NCBI GenBank assembly: GCA_016935565.1 | Contig: JAFGQS010000082.1 | Location: 1 to 35,308 of the forward strand | DNA: 35,308 nt | Direction of reading: 5' to 3' | Source: Deltaproteobacteria bacterium | Lineage (GTDB): Bacteria; Desulfobacterota; Syntrophia; Syntrophales; UBA6807 | In this document: positions 7,796 to 16,768 of the stretch, in pieces | Layout of the letters: every line of letters starts with the position of its first letter | Position numbering within the stretch: the stretch's first letter is position 1 | Translations under genes and position numbers: made by a program | The notes under the pieces: model-generated | What the model saw: only the letters and a program-made list of their open reading frames with translations | What the model was told of the DNA's origin: nothing | Database searches by the model: none

Positions 7796-8851
7796 ATGTC
7801 AGGAAACACAACGGGAAAAGTCTTTACGGTAACCACGTGGGGAGAATCACACGGCGGGGCTATCGGTGTGGTGGTGGACGGGTGTCCTCCCAATATTTCT
7901 CTGAGCGAACATGACATACAGGAAGACCTGGACAAAAGGAGACCGGGACACAGTCCGTCGGCCTCTCCCAGAACGGAAGAAGACAGAGTAGAAATTCTCT
8001 CGGGGATATTTGACGGAAAGACGACAGGAACACCGATTTCTTTGATTATCAAAAACAAAGATGTCAGAAGTTCCGACTATGATGAGATCAAGGATCTCTT
8101 CAGACCCGGACATGGAGATTTTACCTATCAAAAGAAATACGGCATTCGCGATCATCGGGGAGGAGGTCGCGCATCGGGCCGGGAGACCGCTGCCCGTGTC
8201 GCCGCCGGCTCCATCGCGAAAAAGGTGATAAACCGTGAAGGTATAACCGTTACCGCCTTCACGCACGAATTAGGCGGCATTGTCGCCGAGAACATCACCA
8301 TGGCGGACATGAACAGAAACCGATTACAGTGCCCCGATATGAAGGCTGCCGAGAAGATGGAAGAGAAGCTGCAGGAAGCGCGGGAAAACGGGGATTCTCT
8401 GGGAGGAATCGTGGGGATTATTGTCCGGGGATGCCCCCCGGGGCTGGGAGAGCCGGTATTCGATAAGATCGACGCCGATCTGGCCAAAGCACTCATGAGC
8501 ATCGGCACCGTCAAGGGTATCGAAATCGGTTCCGGATTCGGGTCATCGCAGATGCCGGGATCGGAATGTAACGACCAGATAACACCGGAAGGATTTATGA
8601 CAAACAATGCAGGAGGAATACTGGCGGGAATTACCAACGGTGATGACATCATCATCAGAATCGCCTGCAAACCCATTTCATCCATTGAAAAATCTCAGCA
8701 GACCATTGATAGCGGGGGAAATCCACGGACGATTTCGATCACGGGAAGACACGATGTGTGCGTTATACCCCGCATCATTCCCGTGTGCGAGGCCATGGTC
8801 ACTATCGTTCTTGCCGATCATCTCTTACGATACAGGGCTATCCGCACATAA
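7796..8851 (+). CDS. aroC: Chorismate synthase
   Basis: Converts EPSP to chorismate with reduced FMN, the branch point to Trp, Phe and Tyr. The 351-residue protein shows FTVTTWGESHGGAIG, VDGCPPNISLSE, RRPGHSPSASPRTEEDRVEILSG (residues about 44-67), YGIRDHRGGGRASGRETAAR and GSGFGSSQMPGSECND. AAGGAAAGG just upstream is the ribosome binding site. It ends only seven bases before the trp promoter -35 element and no terminator is visible between them, so some aro transcripts could read into the trp leader. Confidence 0.98.
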   Translation: MSGNTTGKVFTVTTWGESHGGAIGVVVDGCPPNISLSEHDIQEDLDKRRPGHSPSASPRTEEDRVEILSGIFDGKTTGTPISLIIKNKDVRSSDYDEIKDLFRPGHGDFTYQKKYGIRDHRGGGRASGRETAARVAAGSIAKKVINREGITVTAFTHELGGIVAENITMADMNRNRLQCPDMKAAEKMEEKLQEARENGDSLGGIVGIIVRGCPPGLGEPVFDKIDADLAKALMSIGTVKGIEIGSGFGSSQMPGSECNDQITPEGFMTNNAGGILAGITNGDDIIIRIACKPISSIEKSQQTIDSGGNPRTISITGRHDVCVIPRIIPVCEAMVTIVLADHLLRYRAIRT

Positions 8852-8857
8852 ATACTC

Positions 8858-8886
8858 TTGACATACGGGTGAAATATTGCTATACG
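8858..8886 (+). promoter_or_regulatory. trp operon promoter
   Basis: TTGACA at 8858-8863 and TATACG at 8881-8886 are separated by 17 bases, an almost ideal sigma70-type promoter. It starts seven bases after the aroC stop. Transcription would begin near 8893, about 22 bases before the leader peptide. Confidence 0.8.
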
Positions 8887-8914
8887 GGTCACACTTACGA
8901 TAGTGGGAAGAGAT

Positions 8915-8989
8915 ATGAATCGGATAACATTACAGATAAATAGCTGGTGGTGGTGGAACAATCACAGGGGGAGGTTTGTCCATCGCTAA
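8915..8989 (+). CDS. trpL: trp leader peptide (24 aa, four consecutive Trp codons)
   Basis: ATG at 8915 opens a 24-codon frame ending in TAA at 8987-8989. A GGAAGAG-like site lies a few bases upstream. Codons 11-14 are four TGG in a row (8945-8956), giving the peptide core INSWWWWNNHRGR. The frame lies between a promoter and two tandem T-tracted hairpins ahead of trpE, so it fits a ribosome-mediated trp attenuator. Trp codons lie inside pairing segment 1, as in the enterobacterial system. Confidence 0.92.
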   Translation: MNRITLQINSWWWWNNHRGRFVHR

Positions 8990-9017
8990 CGTCACAGAAT
9001 AAATAAATCGAGCACGA

Positions 9018-9054
9018 GCCGTGGAGAATCTCCTTGAATCTCCACGGCTTTTTT
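9018..9054 (+). terminator. trp attenuator terminator 1
   Basis: GCCGTGGAGA (9018-9027) and TCTCCACGGC (9039-9048) form a perfect ten-pair stem with an 11-base loop, followed by six T residues. It is a textbook intrinsic terminator. Confidence 0.92.
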
Positions 9055-9082
9055 GTTGTTCCATCATCGTATTACAGAAACA

Positions 9083-9108
9083 GGCCGTGATAACCCGCGG
9101 CCTTTTTT
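9083..9108 (+). terminator. trp attenuator terminator 2
   Basis: GGCCGTG (9083-9089) and CGCGGCC (9096-9102) pair with one G-U, with a six-base loop and six T residues at 9103-9108. It lies 27 bases before trpE and backs up the first terminator. Confidence 0.75.
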
Positions 9109-9135
9109 ATTTTAAAGAACAGAGGTAGCAAGACC

Positions 9136-10632
9136 ATGTACAACCCGTCATTTGAAACATTTACACAGCGAGCGAAAGAAGGAAATCTGATCCCTGTCTA
9201 CAAGGAAATTCTGGCTGACACGGAAACACCGGTAACGGCACTCATGAAGCTCCGTTCCAAATCGTACGCCTTTCTCCTGGAGAGCGTGGAAGGCGGCGAA
9301 AAATGGGGGCGGTATACGTTTCTCGGGTCCGATCCAACCACAATTATGAGAATCAAAGGAGACGACATTGTAATCAAAGATAATGGAGAGACCCATCGCT
9401 ATAAACATGGTGGAGATCCCCTTAAACATTTGAAAAATCTGTTGGAGCGGTATCGGCCTGTTCCGGCAGAGGGTCTTCCCCGATTTTACGGTGGTGCGGT
9501 GGGATTTCTCGGCTACGATATGGTCCATTATTTTGAGAGGCTCCCCGACACGACGACCGATGATCTCGACACCGATGATGCAACCTTTCTCATTACCGAC
9601 ACCCTCATGATCTTTGACAACGTACGGCAGACCATCAAAGTCGTGGCCTGCGTTTCAACCGAAGGCAGTGACAATCTCCGTACGCTCTATGATGAAGGTG
9701 TCAAAAAGATCGATGACATGACAGCGATGCTGCAAAGACCCATTGAAAGCACGGAGGGGGCATACACAGGGGAAACCGACGTTTCGCTTCAATCCAACAT
9801 GACGCCGGATGATTTCAAGGCTATCGTGCAGAAAGCCAAGGACTATATCGTCGCAGGCGATATCATCCAGGTTGTTCTCTCACAGCGGTTTGAGCGGTTC
9901 AATGATATGGACCCCGTCGACCTGTACCGGGCACTTCGGTATGTCAATCCCTCACCCTATCTCTTTTATCTGAAGCTCAACGATCTGATCCTGATAGGAT
10001 CATCTCCGGAAGTCATGGTCCGGCAGGAAGAGGGAATTGTTGAATTACGACCCATTGCAGGAACGAGGAAACGGGGAACAAACGAGCAGGAAGACCGTGA
10101 TCTCGCCAATGAACTGCTCAATGACCCCAAAGAAAAGGCCGAGCATATCATGCTGGTAGATCTGGGAAGAAACGATCTGGGGAGAATTGCACGGATCGGC
10201 AGTGTTCAGGTGAATCAAATGATGGTTGTGGAGCGGTATTCCCATGTCATGCACCTCGTCTCCAATGTTCAGGCACACCTGGCTCATGACAAGGATTGCT
10301 TCGATGTTCTGAAAGCAACCTTCCCGGCAGGGACTCTCTCGGGAGCTCCGAAGATCAGGGCGATGGAAATCGTTGATGAACTTGAAATTTCCCGGAGAGG
10401 TCCTTACGGCGGGGCTGTCGGTTACTTCAGTTATTCGGGAAACATGGATTTCGGTATTACCATCCGGACGATGATCGTCAAGAACGGAAAGATCTACATA
10501 CAGGCCGGAGCGGGCATCGTTGCGGATTCCGACCCCGACATGGAATATAAAGAAACCGTTAATAAAGCGGCAGGAATGATGCAGGCCATCAAGCTTGCCG
10601 CATCCAAATTTAAAATACACAACAGAGTTTAG
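9136..10632 (+). CDS. trpE: Anthranilate synthase component I
   Basis: Makes anthranilate from chorismate using ammonia delivered by TrpG. The 498-residue protein has the N-terminal regulatory part with SYAFLLESVEGG, containing the LLES element of the Trp feedback site. The chorismate-binding domain carries GDIIQVVLSQRF, NPSPYLFYL, IGSSPEVMV, RPIAGTRKRG, AEHIMLVDLGRNDLGR, THE-like TFPAGTLSGAPKIRAME and IQAGAGIVADSDP. It contains a single Trp residue. It is the first structural gene after the attenuator; trpG follows after 14 bases. Confidence 0.97.
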   Translation: MYNPSFETFTQRAKEGNLIPVYKEILADTETPVTALMKLRSKSYAFLLESVEGGEKWGRYTFLGSDPTTIMRIKGDDIVIKDNGETHRYKHGGDPLKHLKNLLERYRPVPAEGLPRFYGGAVGFLGYDMVHYFERLPDTTTDDLDTDDATFLITDTLMIFDNVRQTIKVVACVSTEGSDNLRTLYDEGVKKIDDMTAMLQRPIESTEGAYTGETDVSLQSNMTPDDFKAIVQKAKDYIVAGDIIQVVLSQRFERFNDMDPVDLYRALRYVNPSPYLFYLKLNDLILIGSSPEVMVRQEEGIVELRPIAGTRKRGTNEQEDRDLANELLNDPKEKAEHIMLVDLGRNDLGRIARIGSVQVNQMMVVERYSHVMHLVSNVQAHLAHDKDCFDVLKATFPAGTLSGAPKIRAMEIVDELEISRRGPYGGAVGYFSYSGNMDFGITIRTMIVKNGKIYIQAGAGIVADSDPDMEYKETVNKAAGMMQAIKLAASKFKIHNRV

Positions 10633-10646
10633 AAGGAGGAAAAAAT

Positions 10647-11231
10647 ATGATTTTAATGATCGATAACTACGATTCCTTTACCTACAATCTCGTCCAGTAT
10701 TGCGGCCAGCTTGGAGAAGAGGTTGTCGTTCATCGAAATGACGAAATTTCAATCGAACAGATACGGAGCTTACAACCGGATGCCATTCTCCTCTCTCCCG
10801 GCCCCCGGACACCCCGGGAGGCGGGCATTACGGTAGACATTATCAGGCATTTCCATACAACAATCCCCATTCTCGGGATCTGCCTGGGTCATCAGGCTAT
10901 CGGATATGCCTTTGGTGCCGATGTCGTCAAGGCCGACAGAATAATGCACGGCAAAACCTCCGGCATTATCAATGACGGAAAATGCATTTACAGAGGATTA
11001 CCGAACCCGTTCCAGGCAGGCCGTTATCATTCCCTGATTCTGAAAAGGAGTTCCCTTCCCGACTGTTTAAAAGTAACCGCCGAAACGGAAGATGGGGAAG
11101 TTATGGGCATCAGGCATGAAAAATATCCCGTGGAGGGAATCCAGTTTCATCCTGAATCGGTTTTGACCCCGAACGGAAAGCGAATAATCAGGAACTTTAT
11201 GGCCATCGCCATCGGTTCTTCCAACAACTAA
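10647..11231 (+). CDS. trpG: Anthranilate synthase component II (glutamine amidotransferase)
   Basis: Hydrolyses glutamine and channels ammonia to TrpE. At 194 residues it is a stand-alone class I amidotransferase. MIDNYDSFTYNLVQY is the typical start, and the triad is Cys in GICLGHQ (C79) with His and Glu in FHPES (H168, E170). AAGGAGGA just upstream is a strong ribosome binding site. Such subunits can also serve PabB in folate synthesis; the position between trpE and trpD argues for the Trp role at least. No Trp residues are present. Confidence 0.96.
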   Translation: MILMIDNYDSFTYNLVQYCGQLGEEVVVHRNDEISIEQIRSLQPDAILLSPGPRTPREAGITVDIIRHFHTTIPILGICLGHQAIGYAFGADVVKADRIMHGKTSGIINDGKCIYRGLPNPFQAGRYHSLILKRSSLPDCLKVTAETEDGEVMGIRHEKYPVEGIQFHPESVLTPNGKRIIRNFMAIAIGSSNN

Positions 11232-11249
11232 TGAAAGGAGTTTTTTATC

Positions 11250-12260
11250 ATGATCAGAGAAGCAATTGACAAGGTTGTACACAAAAAAAATCTGAAAGAA
11301 TCGGAAATGATGAATGTAATGGATGCCGTAATGGAAGGAAAGGCAACACCGGCACAGATCGCGTCTTTCATTACGGCATTAAGAATGAAGGGCGAAACAG
11401 TGGAAGAAGTCAGCGGAGCGGCACGTATCATGAGACAGAAAGCCACGAGGATTGATGCCCGCTCGTCCGTTATTGTTGACACCTGCGGAACCGGGGGAGA
11501 CGGCATGAACACCTTCAACATATCGACGACGGCGGCATTCGTTGTGGCAGCTGCGAATATAACAGTTGCCAAACACGGCAACCGCGCCGTTTCCAGCGGT
11601 TGCGGCAGTGCCGATGTCCTGGAGGCACTGGGAGTCAATATCACCGTAGGTCCTGAAATTGTTGAAGAATGTATCCATGAAATCGGCATCGGTTTTCTCT
11701 TCGCTCCCAGACTCCACGGTGCCATGAAACATGCCATTGGTCCGAGAAGAGAAATCGGAATCAGAACAATATTTAACATGCTGGGACCCCTGACAAATCC
11801 TGCCGGTGCGACATCTCAGCTCATCGGTGTCTACGATCCCCGTTTGACGGAAATGTTCACCGGTGTCCTGCAAAATCTGGGAACGAAGAGAGCCTTTGTG
11901 GTGCACGGTTCTGATGGCCTTGATGAAGCAACGGTTACGGGAGAAACGCGGGTCTCGGAACTGAAAGACGGCCTGGTTACGACTTATAACATCGATCCCA
12001 TTGACTTTTTCGGAGAAACATGCCGTGGCGATGATCTCCTCGGCAAGGATGCAACGGTCAACGCACAGATCACCAAGGATATCCTGACAGGAAAGGATGG
12101 TGCCTGCCGAAAGATCGTTCTGTTGAATGCTGCCCTTGCCATCGTGGCGGGAGAAAAGGCAGACTCGATACGGGAAGGCATTGCCGTCGCGGAAGACTGC
12201 ATTGACAGCGGGAAAGCCATCAAAAAACTGCAGTCCCTGATAGAAATGAGCAATAGTTGA
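11250..12260 (+). CDS. trpD: Anthranilate phosphoribosyltransferase
   Basis: Transfers phosphoribose from PRPP to anthranilate. The 336-residue protein has the family signature [20 protein letters not shown], then [55 protein letters not shown] and [17 protein letters not shown] lies upstream of the ATG. It is separate from trpG, unlike the fused enterobacterial form. No Trp residue is present. Confidence 0.98.
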   Translation: MIREAIDKVVHKKNLKESEMMNVMDAVMEGKATPAQIASFITALRMKGETVEEVSGAARIMRQKATRIDARSSVIVDTCGTGGDGMNTFNISTTAAFVVAAANITVAKHGNRAVSSGCGSADVLEALGVNITVGPEIVEECIHEIGIGFLFAPRLHGAMKHAIGPRREIGIRTIFNMLGPLTNPAGATSQLIGVYDPRLTEMFTGVLQNLGTKRAFVVHGSDGLDEATVTGETRVSELKDGLVTTYNIDPIDFFGETCRGDDLLGKDATVNAQITKDILTGKDGACRKIVLLNAALAIVAGEKADSIREGIAVAEDCIDSGKAIKKLQSLIEMSNS

Positions 12261-12269
12261 AGCGGAACG

Positions 12270-13058
12270 ATGATTTTAGAAACGATCGTAGAAAATAAAA
12301 AACGAGAAATCAGGCGACTGAAGGAAGAGCGGCCCCTTCCTGTCCTGAAAGCATCTCTTGGAAGTATTGCTCCTCCACGTGATTTTAAAACGGCTCTGAC
12401 CGGCCGGGACTGTTCCATTATCGCCGAGGTGAAGATGCGTTCACCGTCAAAAGGATTGATCAGGGAAGACTTCGATCCTGTCGGCATTTCCTCACTGTAT
12501 GAAAAAAAGGGTGCGGCGGCTATCTCGGTTCTCACGGACGAACAATTCTTCGGGGGTAAAAGCTCATACCTGACGGATATTAAAAGAGCCGTGGGCATCC
12601 CGGTGCTGCGGAAGGACTTTATTATCGATCCTTATCAAATTTACGAAACGAAAAGCCTGGGAGGAGATGCCGTTCTCCTGATCACGCGGATCCTTGATGA
12701 AACTATGCTCGTCCACTGCATTAACCTGGCAGAATCTCTCGGCCTTTCACCTCTCGTGGAGGTCCACTCCCGCGGAGACCTTGATAAAGCTGCTGCCGCA
12801 GGTGCCGGTATCATCGGGATCAACAATCGAAACCTGCAGACCTTTGCTACGGATTTGCGGAACAGCCTCGATCTGGCACCCTTTATCCCGGAAAATACGG
12901 TCGTCGTGAGCGAAAGCGGCATCCGGACGAGAGACGATATCGAAATCTTAATGAAGGAAGGGGTCCATGCTTTTCTCGTGGGTGAAGCGCTCATGAAGGC
13001 TGAGGATGTGGGTGCGAAACTGGAGGAACTTCTGGGAAAAGGCGGAGAAAAACAGTGA
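12270..13058 (+). CDS. trpC: Indole-3-glycerol phosphate synthase
   Basis: Closes the indole ring from CdRP with loss of CO2 and water. The 262-residue TIM barrel begins with ILETIVENKKREI and shows IIAEVKMRSPSKG (catalytic Lys and Glu region), AISVLTDEQFFGG, VLRKDFIID, GINNRNLQTF and VVSESGIRT. It is a monofunctional form, not fused to trpF. It begins nine bases after trpD and overlaps trpF as GTGA. It has no Trp residue. Confidence 0.97.
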   Translation: MILETIVENKKREIRRLKEERPLPVLKASLGSIAPPRDFKTALTGRDCSIIAEVKMRSPSKGLIREDFDPVGISSLYEKKGAAAISVLTDEQFFGGKSSYLTDIKRAVGIPVLRKDFIIDPYQIYETKSLGGDAVLLITRILDETMLVHCINLAESLGLSPLVEVHSRGDLDKAAAAGAGIIGINNRNLQTFATDLRNSLDLAPFIPENTVVVSESGIRTRDDIEILMKEGVHAFLVGEALMKAEDVGAKLEELLGKGGEKQ

Positions 13059-13714
13059 CTGAAATCAAGATCTGTGGAATTACCAATCGGAAAGACGCTT
13101 TTGCGGCAGTCGAGAGCGGCGTCGATGCACTGGGGTTTATCTTTTACAAAAAGAGTCCCCGGTATGTATCACCGGAAAAAGTAAAAGAGTTTATCGAAGG
13201 GCTCCCTCATACCGTGACGAAAGTCGGCGTTTTCGTCAATCACGACGCCTCTGAAGTCAAAACAATATTTGATTTCTGCCGTCTCGATCTGCTCCAGCTT
13301 CACGGTAACGAGTCACCCGATTACTGCAGTGATTTTCCGGCATCTGTCCTTATCAAGGCACTATCACCGAAACCGGGAGATGACTTCGAACTATTATCAC
13401 ACTATCCCGTCAAAGCTTTTCTTGTTGACACGTATGACTCCGAGCGCTACGGAGGAACCGGCAGGACATCAAACTGGGAATTGGCAGCAAAACTCTCGGC
13501 GATACATCATCTTATCCTCTCCGGTGGTTTGATGAAAGACAACATCCGTGAAGCAATCGCAACGGTGTCACCGTTGGCCGTCGATGTCAACAGCGGTGTG
13601 GAGGTATCACCGGGAAAGAAAGATCACCACAAGATCAGAGAGATTGTGGATATTATACGACGGACGGATAGTCGTCCCGATACAAACTATACGGGCATTT
13701 TTACACGGGAGTAA
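13055..13714 (+). CDS. trpF: Phosphoribosylanthranilate isomerase
   Basis: Isomerises PRA to CdRP. The GTG start at 13055 overlaps the trpC stop. The 219-residue barrel starts with TEIKICGITN, the conserved catalytic Cys motif, and continues with ALGFIFYKKSPRYVSPE, VGVFVNHD, LLQLHGNESPDYC, FLVDTY with the catalytic Asp, YGGTGRTSNW, LSGGL and VDVNSGVEVSPGKKDH. It contains one Trp. Confidence 0.95.
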   Translation: MTEIKICGITNRKDAFAAVESGVDALGFIFYKKSPRYVSPEKVKEFIEGLPHTVTKVGVFVNHDASEVKTIFDFCRLDLLQLHGNESPDYCSDFPASVLIKALSPKPGDDFELLSHYPVKAFLVDTYDSERYGGTGRTSNWELAAKLSAIHHLILSGGLMKDNIREAIATVSPLAVDVNSGVEVSPGKKDHHKIREIVDIIRRTDSRPDTNYTGIFTRE

Positions 13715-13761
13715 GGTGCCTTGAAGGAATGTAACATATTTTAAACATGAAACGTTTCCTC

Positions 13762-13790
13762 GTTGAATTTCCCCGGAGGATGGATTCAAC
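13762..13790 (+). repeat. Inverted repeat in the trpF-trpB spacer
   Basis: GTTGAAT (13762-13768) and ATTCAAC (13784-13790) can form a seven-pair hairpin in the 107-base spacer, the longest gap inside the trp unit. There is no T-tract, so it is not a terminator; it may affect message processing. The sequence around it shows no promoter I trust. Confidence 0.4.
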
Positions 13791-13821
13791 AGGGTAAACT
13801 TGAAACTGAAAAGGTGAAACA

Positions 13822-15015
13822 ATGAACGCACGATTACCCGATAAAAACGGACATTTCGGAATTTTCGGGGGCCGGTATGCAGCGGAAACGCTCATGCCAG
13901 CTCTCATCGAACTGGAACATGCCTATGCCGAAGCGAAGAAGGATAAAGCCTTCACGAAAGAGTTCAATCGTTACCTTCAGGAATACTCGGGAAGAGAGAC
14001 ACCGCTCTATTTTGCAGAGCGTCTCACGAAAAAGCTGGGAGGTGCCAAAATCTACCTGAAACGGGAAGATCTCAATCATACGGGTTCACACAAGATCAAT
14101 AACACGCTGGGGCAGGCCCTCCTCGCCAGGCGGATGGGCAAGAAGCGTGTTATCGCAGAGACGGGTGCGGGCCAGCACGGTGTGGCCACGGCGACCGTTG
14201 CAGCCCTCTTCGGGATGGAATGCGAGATATTCATGGGTGCGGAAGATATAAAGCGACAGGCACCCAATGTCTTTCGTATGAAAATCCTCGGCGCTCAGGT
14301 AACGTCGGTTACAAGTGGAACGGACACGCTGAAGGATGCCATGAATGAGGCTATGCGACACTGGGTTTCACGGGTGAGAGATACCTTTTATGTTATCGGC
14401 ACGACGGCAGGTCCCCACCCCTACCCCGCCATGGTCAGGAATTTTCAGAGTGTCATTGGCAAGGAAACGAAACGACAGATCCTGAAAAAGGAGGGAAGGC
14501 TCCCCGATGTTCTCATTGCCTGTATCGGTGGAGGGAGCAATGCCATGGGACTCTTTTACCCTTTCAAGGATAATCATGACATTACCATGATCGGTGTCGA
14601 AGCCGGGGGTAAGGGGATTGCGACGGGAATGCACGCTGCAAGTATATCGGCAGGAAATATCGGAGTCCTCCACGGTAACAAGACCTATCTGCTCCAGGAT
14701 GAACACGGCCAGATCAAAGACGCCTACTCCATAGCGGCGGGACTTGATTACCCGGGCGTCGGACCGGAACATGGCTACTTTCAGTCAACGGGGAGAGCCC
14801 GATATGTAACCGTTGATGACGCGGAAGCCACTGAAGCCTTTCTCTGCCTTTCCGAGTACGAGGGCATTATTCCGGCCATGGAAAGCGCCCATGCAGTGGC
14901 ATATACCATGAAACTGGCACCAACGCTGTGCAAAGATAAAATTATTGTTATCAATCTCTCCGGCAGGGGTGACAAGGATGCGGGCATCATCGCGGAAAAA
15001 TTGGAGGTTCACTGA
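13822..15015 (+). CDS. trpB: Tryptophan synthase beta subunit
   Basis: Joins indole and serine with PLP. The 397-residue protein is of the TrpB1 type, with [30 protein letters not shown] holding the PLP Lys (K91; Ser where Ala is usual before HK), [33 protein letters not shown] and the C-terminal LSGRGDKD. It pairs with trpA, which starts two bases downstream. An AAGGTGAAAC stretch is the likely ribosome binding site. It contains one Trp. Confidence 0.98.
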   Translation: MNARLPDKNGHFGIFGGRYAAETLMPALIELEHAYAEAKKDKAFTKEFNRYLQEYSGRETPLYFAERLTKKLGGAKIYLKREDLNHTGSHKINNTLGQALLARRMGKKRVIAETGAGQHGVATATVAALFGMECEIFMGAEDIKRQAPNVFRMKILGAQVTSVTSGTDTLKDAMNEAMRHWVSRVRDTFYVIGTTAGPHPYPAMVRNFQSVIGKETKRQILKKEGRLPDVLIACIGGGSNAMGLFYPFKDNHDITMIGVEAGGKGIATGMHAASISAGNIGVLHGNKTYLLQDEHGQIKDAYSIAAGLDYPGVGPEHGYFQSTGRARYVTVDDAEATEAFLCLSEYEGIIPAMESAHAVAYTMKLAPTLCKDKIIVINLSGRGDKDAGIIAEKLEVH

Positions 15016-15017
15016 TA

Positions 15018-15818
15018 ATGCGACGAATTCAGAAGAAGTTCAATGACCTGAAAAAAAGGGGTGATAAGGCCCTGGTTGCGTATCTGACGGCAGGAGATCC
15101 CAGTCTGGAAATGACGAAGGAACTTATCATGGACCTCGATGAGGCCGGTGTTGATATCCTTGAAATCGGTGTCCCCTTTTCCGATCCGACTGCGGATGGA
15201 CCGACGATCCAGGCCGCTTCGCAGAGATCTCTGCAAAGAGGAACAACACTGTCCGCCATTCTTCATATGCTCGAAACGGCGAGGAAGTTCACCGAGATAC
15301 CGATCGTTCTGTTCGGTTACTACAACCCCATATTTATTTACGGCACGGAGCAATTCGCGAAACAGGCAAAAAAATCAGGTGTTGACGGAATTCTGGTTGT
15401 TGACCTCCCCCCCGAAGAGTCTCGAGAGCTGAGACAATACACTGATCGAGCCGAGATCGATTTTATTTCACTCATCGCTCCGACAACATCATCCGAACGA
15501 ATCGGAAAGATCTCTCGGAATGCCACGGGATTTCTCTATTATGTTTCAATAACCGGTGTGACGGGAACGCAGAAGCCCGTGGTTTCCGACATCAAAAAAG
15601 AAATGAAAAGGATACGAGAGCAAACGACAATGCCTGTCGTTGTCGGTTTCGGCATATCAACACCACAGCAAGCGGCAGAAATTGCTCCCTATGCCGACGG
15701 AGTTGTCATCGGAAGCGCCTTTGTCCGACTGATTGAGGAACACGGAGACAAAAATAACTTCGTGAATATCATATGTTCTTATGCTAAGGATATCAAGATA
15801 TCTCTACGGAACAGGTGA
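15018..15818 (+). CDS. trpA: Tryptophan synthase alpha subunit
   Basis: Cleaves indole-3-glycerol phosphate and passes indole to TrpB. The 266-residue TIM barrel shows [30 protein letters not shown] with the catalytic residues at E49 and D60 (the same numbers as in Salmonella), [44 protein letters not shown] and VVGFGIS. No Trp residue is present. Confidence 0.98.
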   Translation: MRRIQKKFNDLKKRGDKALVAYLTAGDPSLEMTKELIMDLDEAGVDILEIGVPFSDPTADGPTIQAASQRSLQRGTTLSAILHMLETARKFTEIPIVLFGYYNPIFIYGTEQFAKQAKKSGVDGILVVDLPPEESRELRQYTDRAEIDFISLIAPTTSSERIGKISRNATGFLYYVSITGVTGTQKPVVSDIKKEMKRIREQTTMPVVVGFGISTPQQAAEIAPYADGVVIGSAFVRLIEEHGDKNNFVNIICSYAKDIKISLRNR

Positions 15819-15855
15819 GGGGTTACTACGGGATAAATACCAGGAGTTATGAGCG

Positions 15856-16611
15856 GTGAAAAAGTTTGAGATAGGCATTATTGGCGGCACCGGCGGCATC
15901 GGCAACTGGTTTGCCGATTTTTTCACAAAAGAAGGGTATACCGTTCATGTATCGGGAAGACGGACCGGTATGGGTGTGAAGCAGATGGCCGAACAATGCC
16001 GGGTGGTAATCGTCAGCGTTCCGATCGGCGTTACCGGTGAGGTAATTGAGCAGGTCGGACCATGCATGAAAGAGGAATCGCTTTTAATGGATTTTACCTC
16101 GCTGAAAGAAAAGCCGGTTCAAGCAATGTTGCGGCACTCGGTATCGGAGGTCATGGGATGTCACCCCCTCTTCGGCCCCGACATTGATTCAATCGATGGT
16201 CACAATATAGTTTTCTGCCCGGGAAGAATGAAAAAGTGGTCCCGGTGGCCGAAAGATCTGTTTGAAAAAAAGGGAGCCCATACCATCGAAATGACACCTG
16301 AGAACCATGACGAGATGATGGCCATCATTCAGGGATTGAATCATTTCAATACAATTATGATGGAACTTGCCCTCAGAGGTACCGGCGTTGACCGTTCCGA
16401 ACTGAAAAACTGTTCAACGCCGATCTTCGATACAAAGCTCGGCATCATCGATAAAATATGCACCACCGACCCACGTCTCCATGCGGAAATTCTTACCCTC
16501 AATCCGTATTTGAACACGATACTTGACCTGTATGAAAAAAATCTGACCGATCTGAAACGCCTGATCAAAAGTGGAAACACTGAGGGTTTGATAAAGCTCA
16601 TCAAAAAATAA
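15856..16611 (+). CDS. tyrA: Prephenate dehydrogenase
   Basis: Oxidatively decarboxylates prephenate towards tyrosine. GTG at 15856 is the start, nine bases after AGGAG at 15842-15846. The 251-residue protein has a dinucleotide-binding start, IGIIGGTGGIGNWFADFF, then VIVSVPIGVT, LMDFTSLKEKPVQAM, MGCHPLFGPD with the catalytic His, and a helical C-terminal domain with GLNHFN. It is monofunctional, with no chorismate mutase or ACT domain. A use of arogenate instead of prephenate cannot be excluded. Only 37 bases separate it from trpA, so it probably belongs to the trp transcription unit. Confidence 0.93.
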   Translation: MKKFEIGIIGGTGGIGNWFADFFTKEGYTVHVSGRRTGMGVKQMAEQCRVVIVSVPIGVTGEVIEQVGPCMKEESLLMDFTSLKEKPVQAMLRHSVSEVMGCHPLFGPDIDSIDGHNIVFCPGRMKKWSRWPKDLFEKKGAHTIEMTPENHDEMMAIIQGLNHFNTIMMELALRGTGVDRSELKNCSTPIFDTKLGIIDKICTTDPRLHAEILTLNPYLNTILDLYEKNLTDLKRLIKSGNTEGLIKLIKK

Positions 16612-16768
16612 ATCAAATTCATGTAATCATTTCTTCTTGTTGACCATACCACCAATATACTGATAAACTTCATATAAATACTGAATGGAAAGAAAAGGAT
16701 CGGTTCGTATGGCTGTGTAAAGAGGTCGGGCTTGTAGAGGAAACGGTTTGATAAAAAAAGGGGGGGCC

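Larger units (their letters stand above)
8949..9108 (+). promoter_or_regulatory. trp attenuator with six alternating segments and two terminators
   Basis: Segment 1 (8949-8957, within the Trp codons) pairs with 2 (8979-8987; nine pairs, three G-U). Segment 2 pairs with 3 (9017-9025; eight of nine positions). Segment 3 (9018-9027) pairs with 4 (9039-9048; ten perfect pairs, then six T). Segment 4 (9043-9049) can pair with 5 (9083-9089; seven pairs, one G-U). Segment 5 pairs with 6 (9096-9102; seven pairs, one G-U, then six T). Stalling at the Trp codons would favour 2:3 and 4:5 and so remove both terminators; smooth translation would favour 3:4 and 5:6. The 1-4 part is the classic trp logic; the 4:5/5:6 extension is inferred from base pairing. 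Confidence 0.75.

Noticed and set aside
13747-13797. 16-residue frame in the trpF-trpB spacer as a leader peptide
   Set aside because: No ribosome binding site and no bias towards Trp codons.
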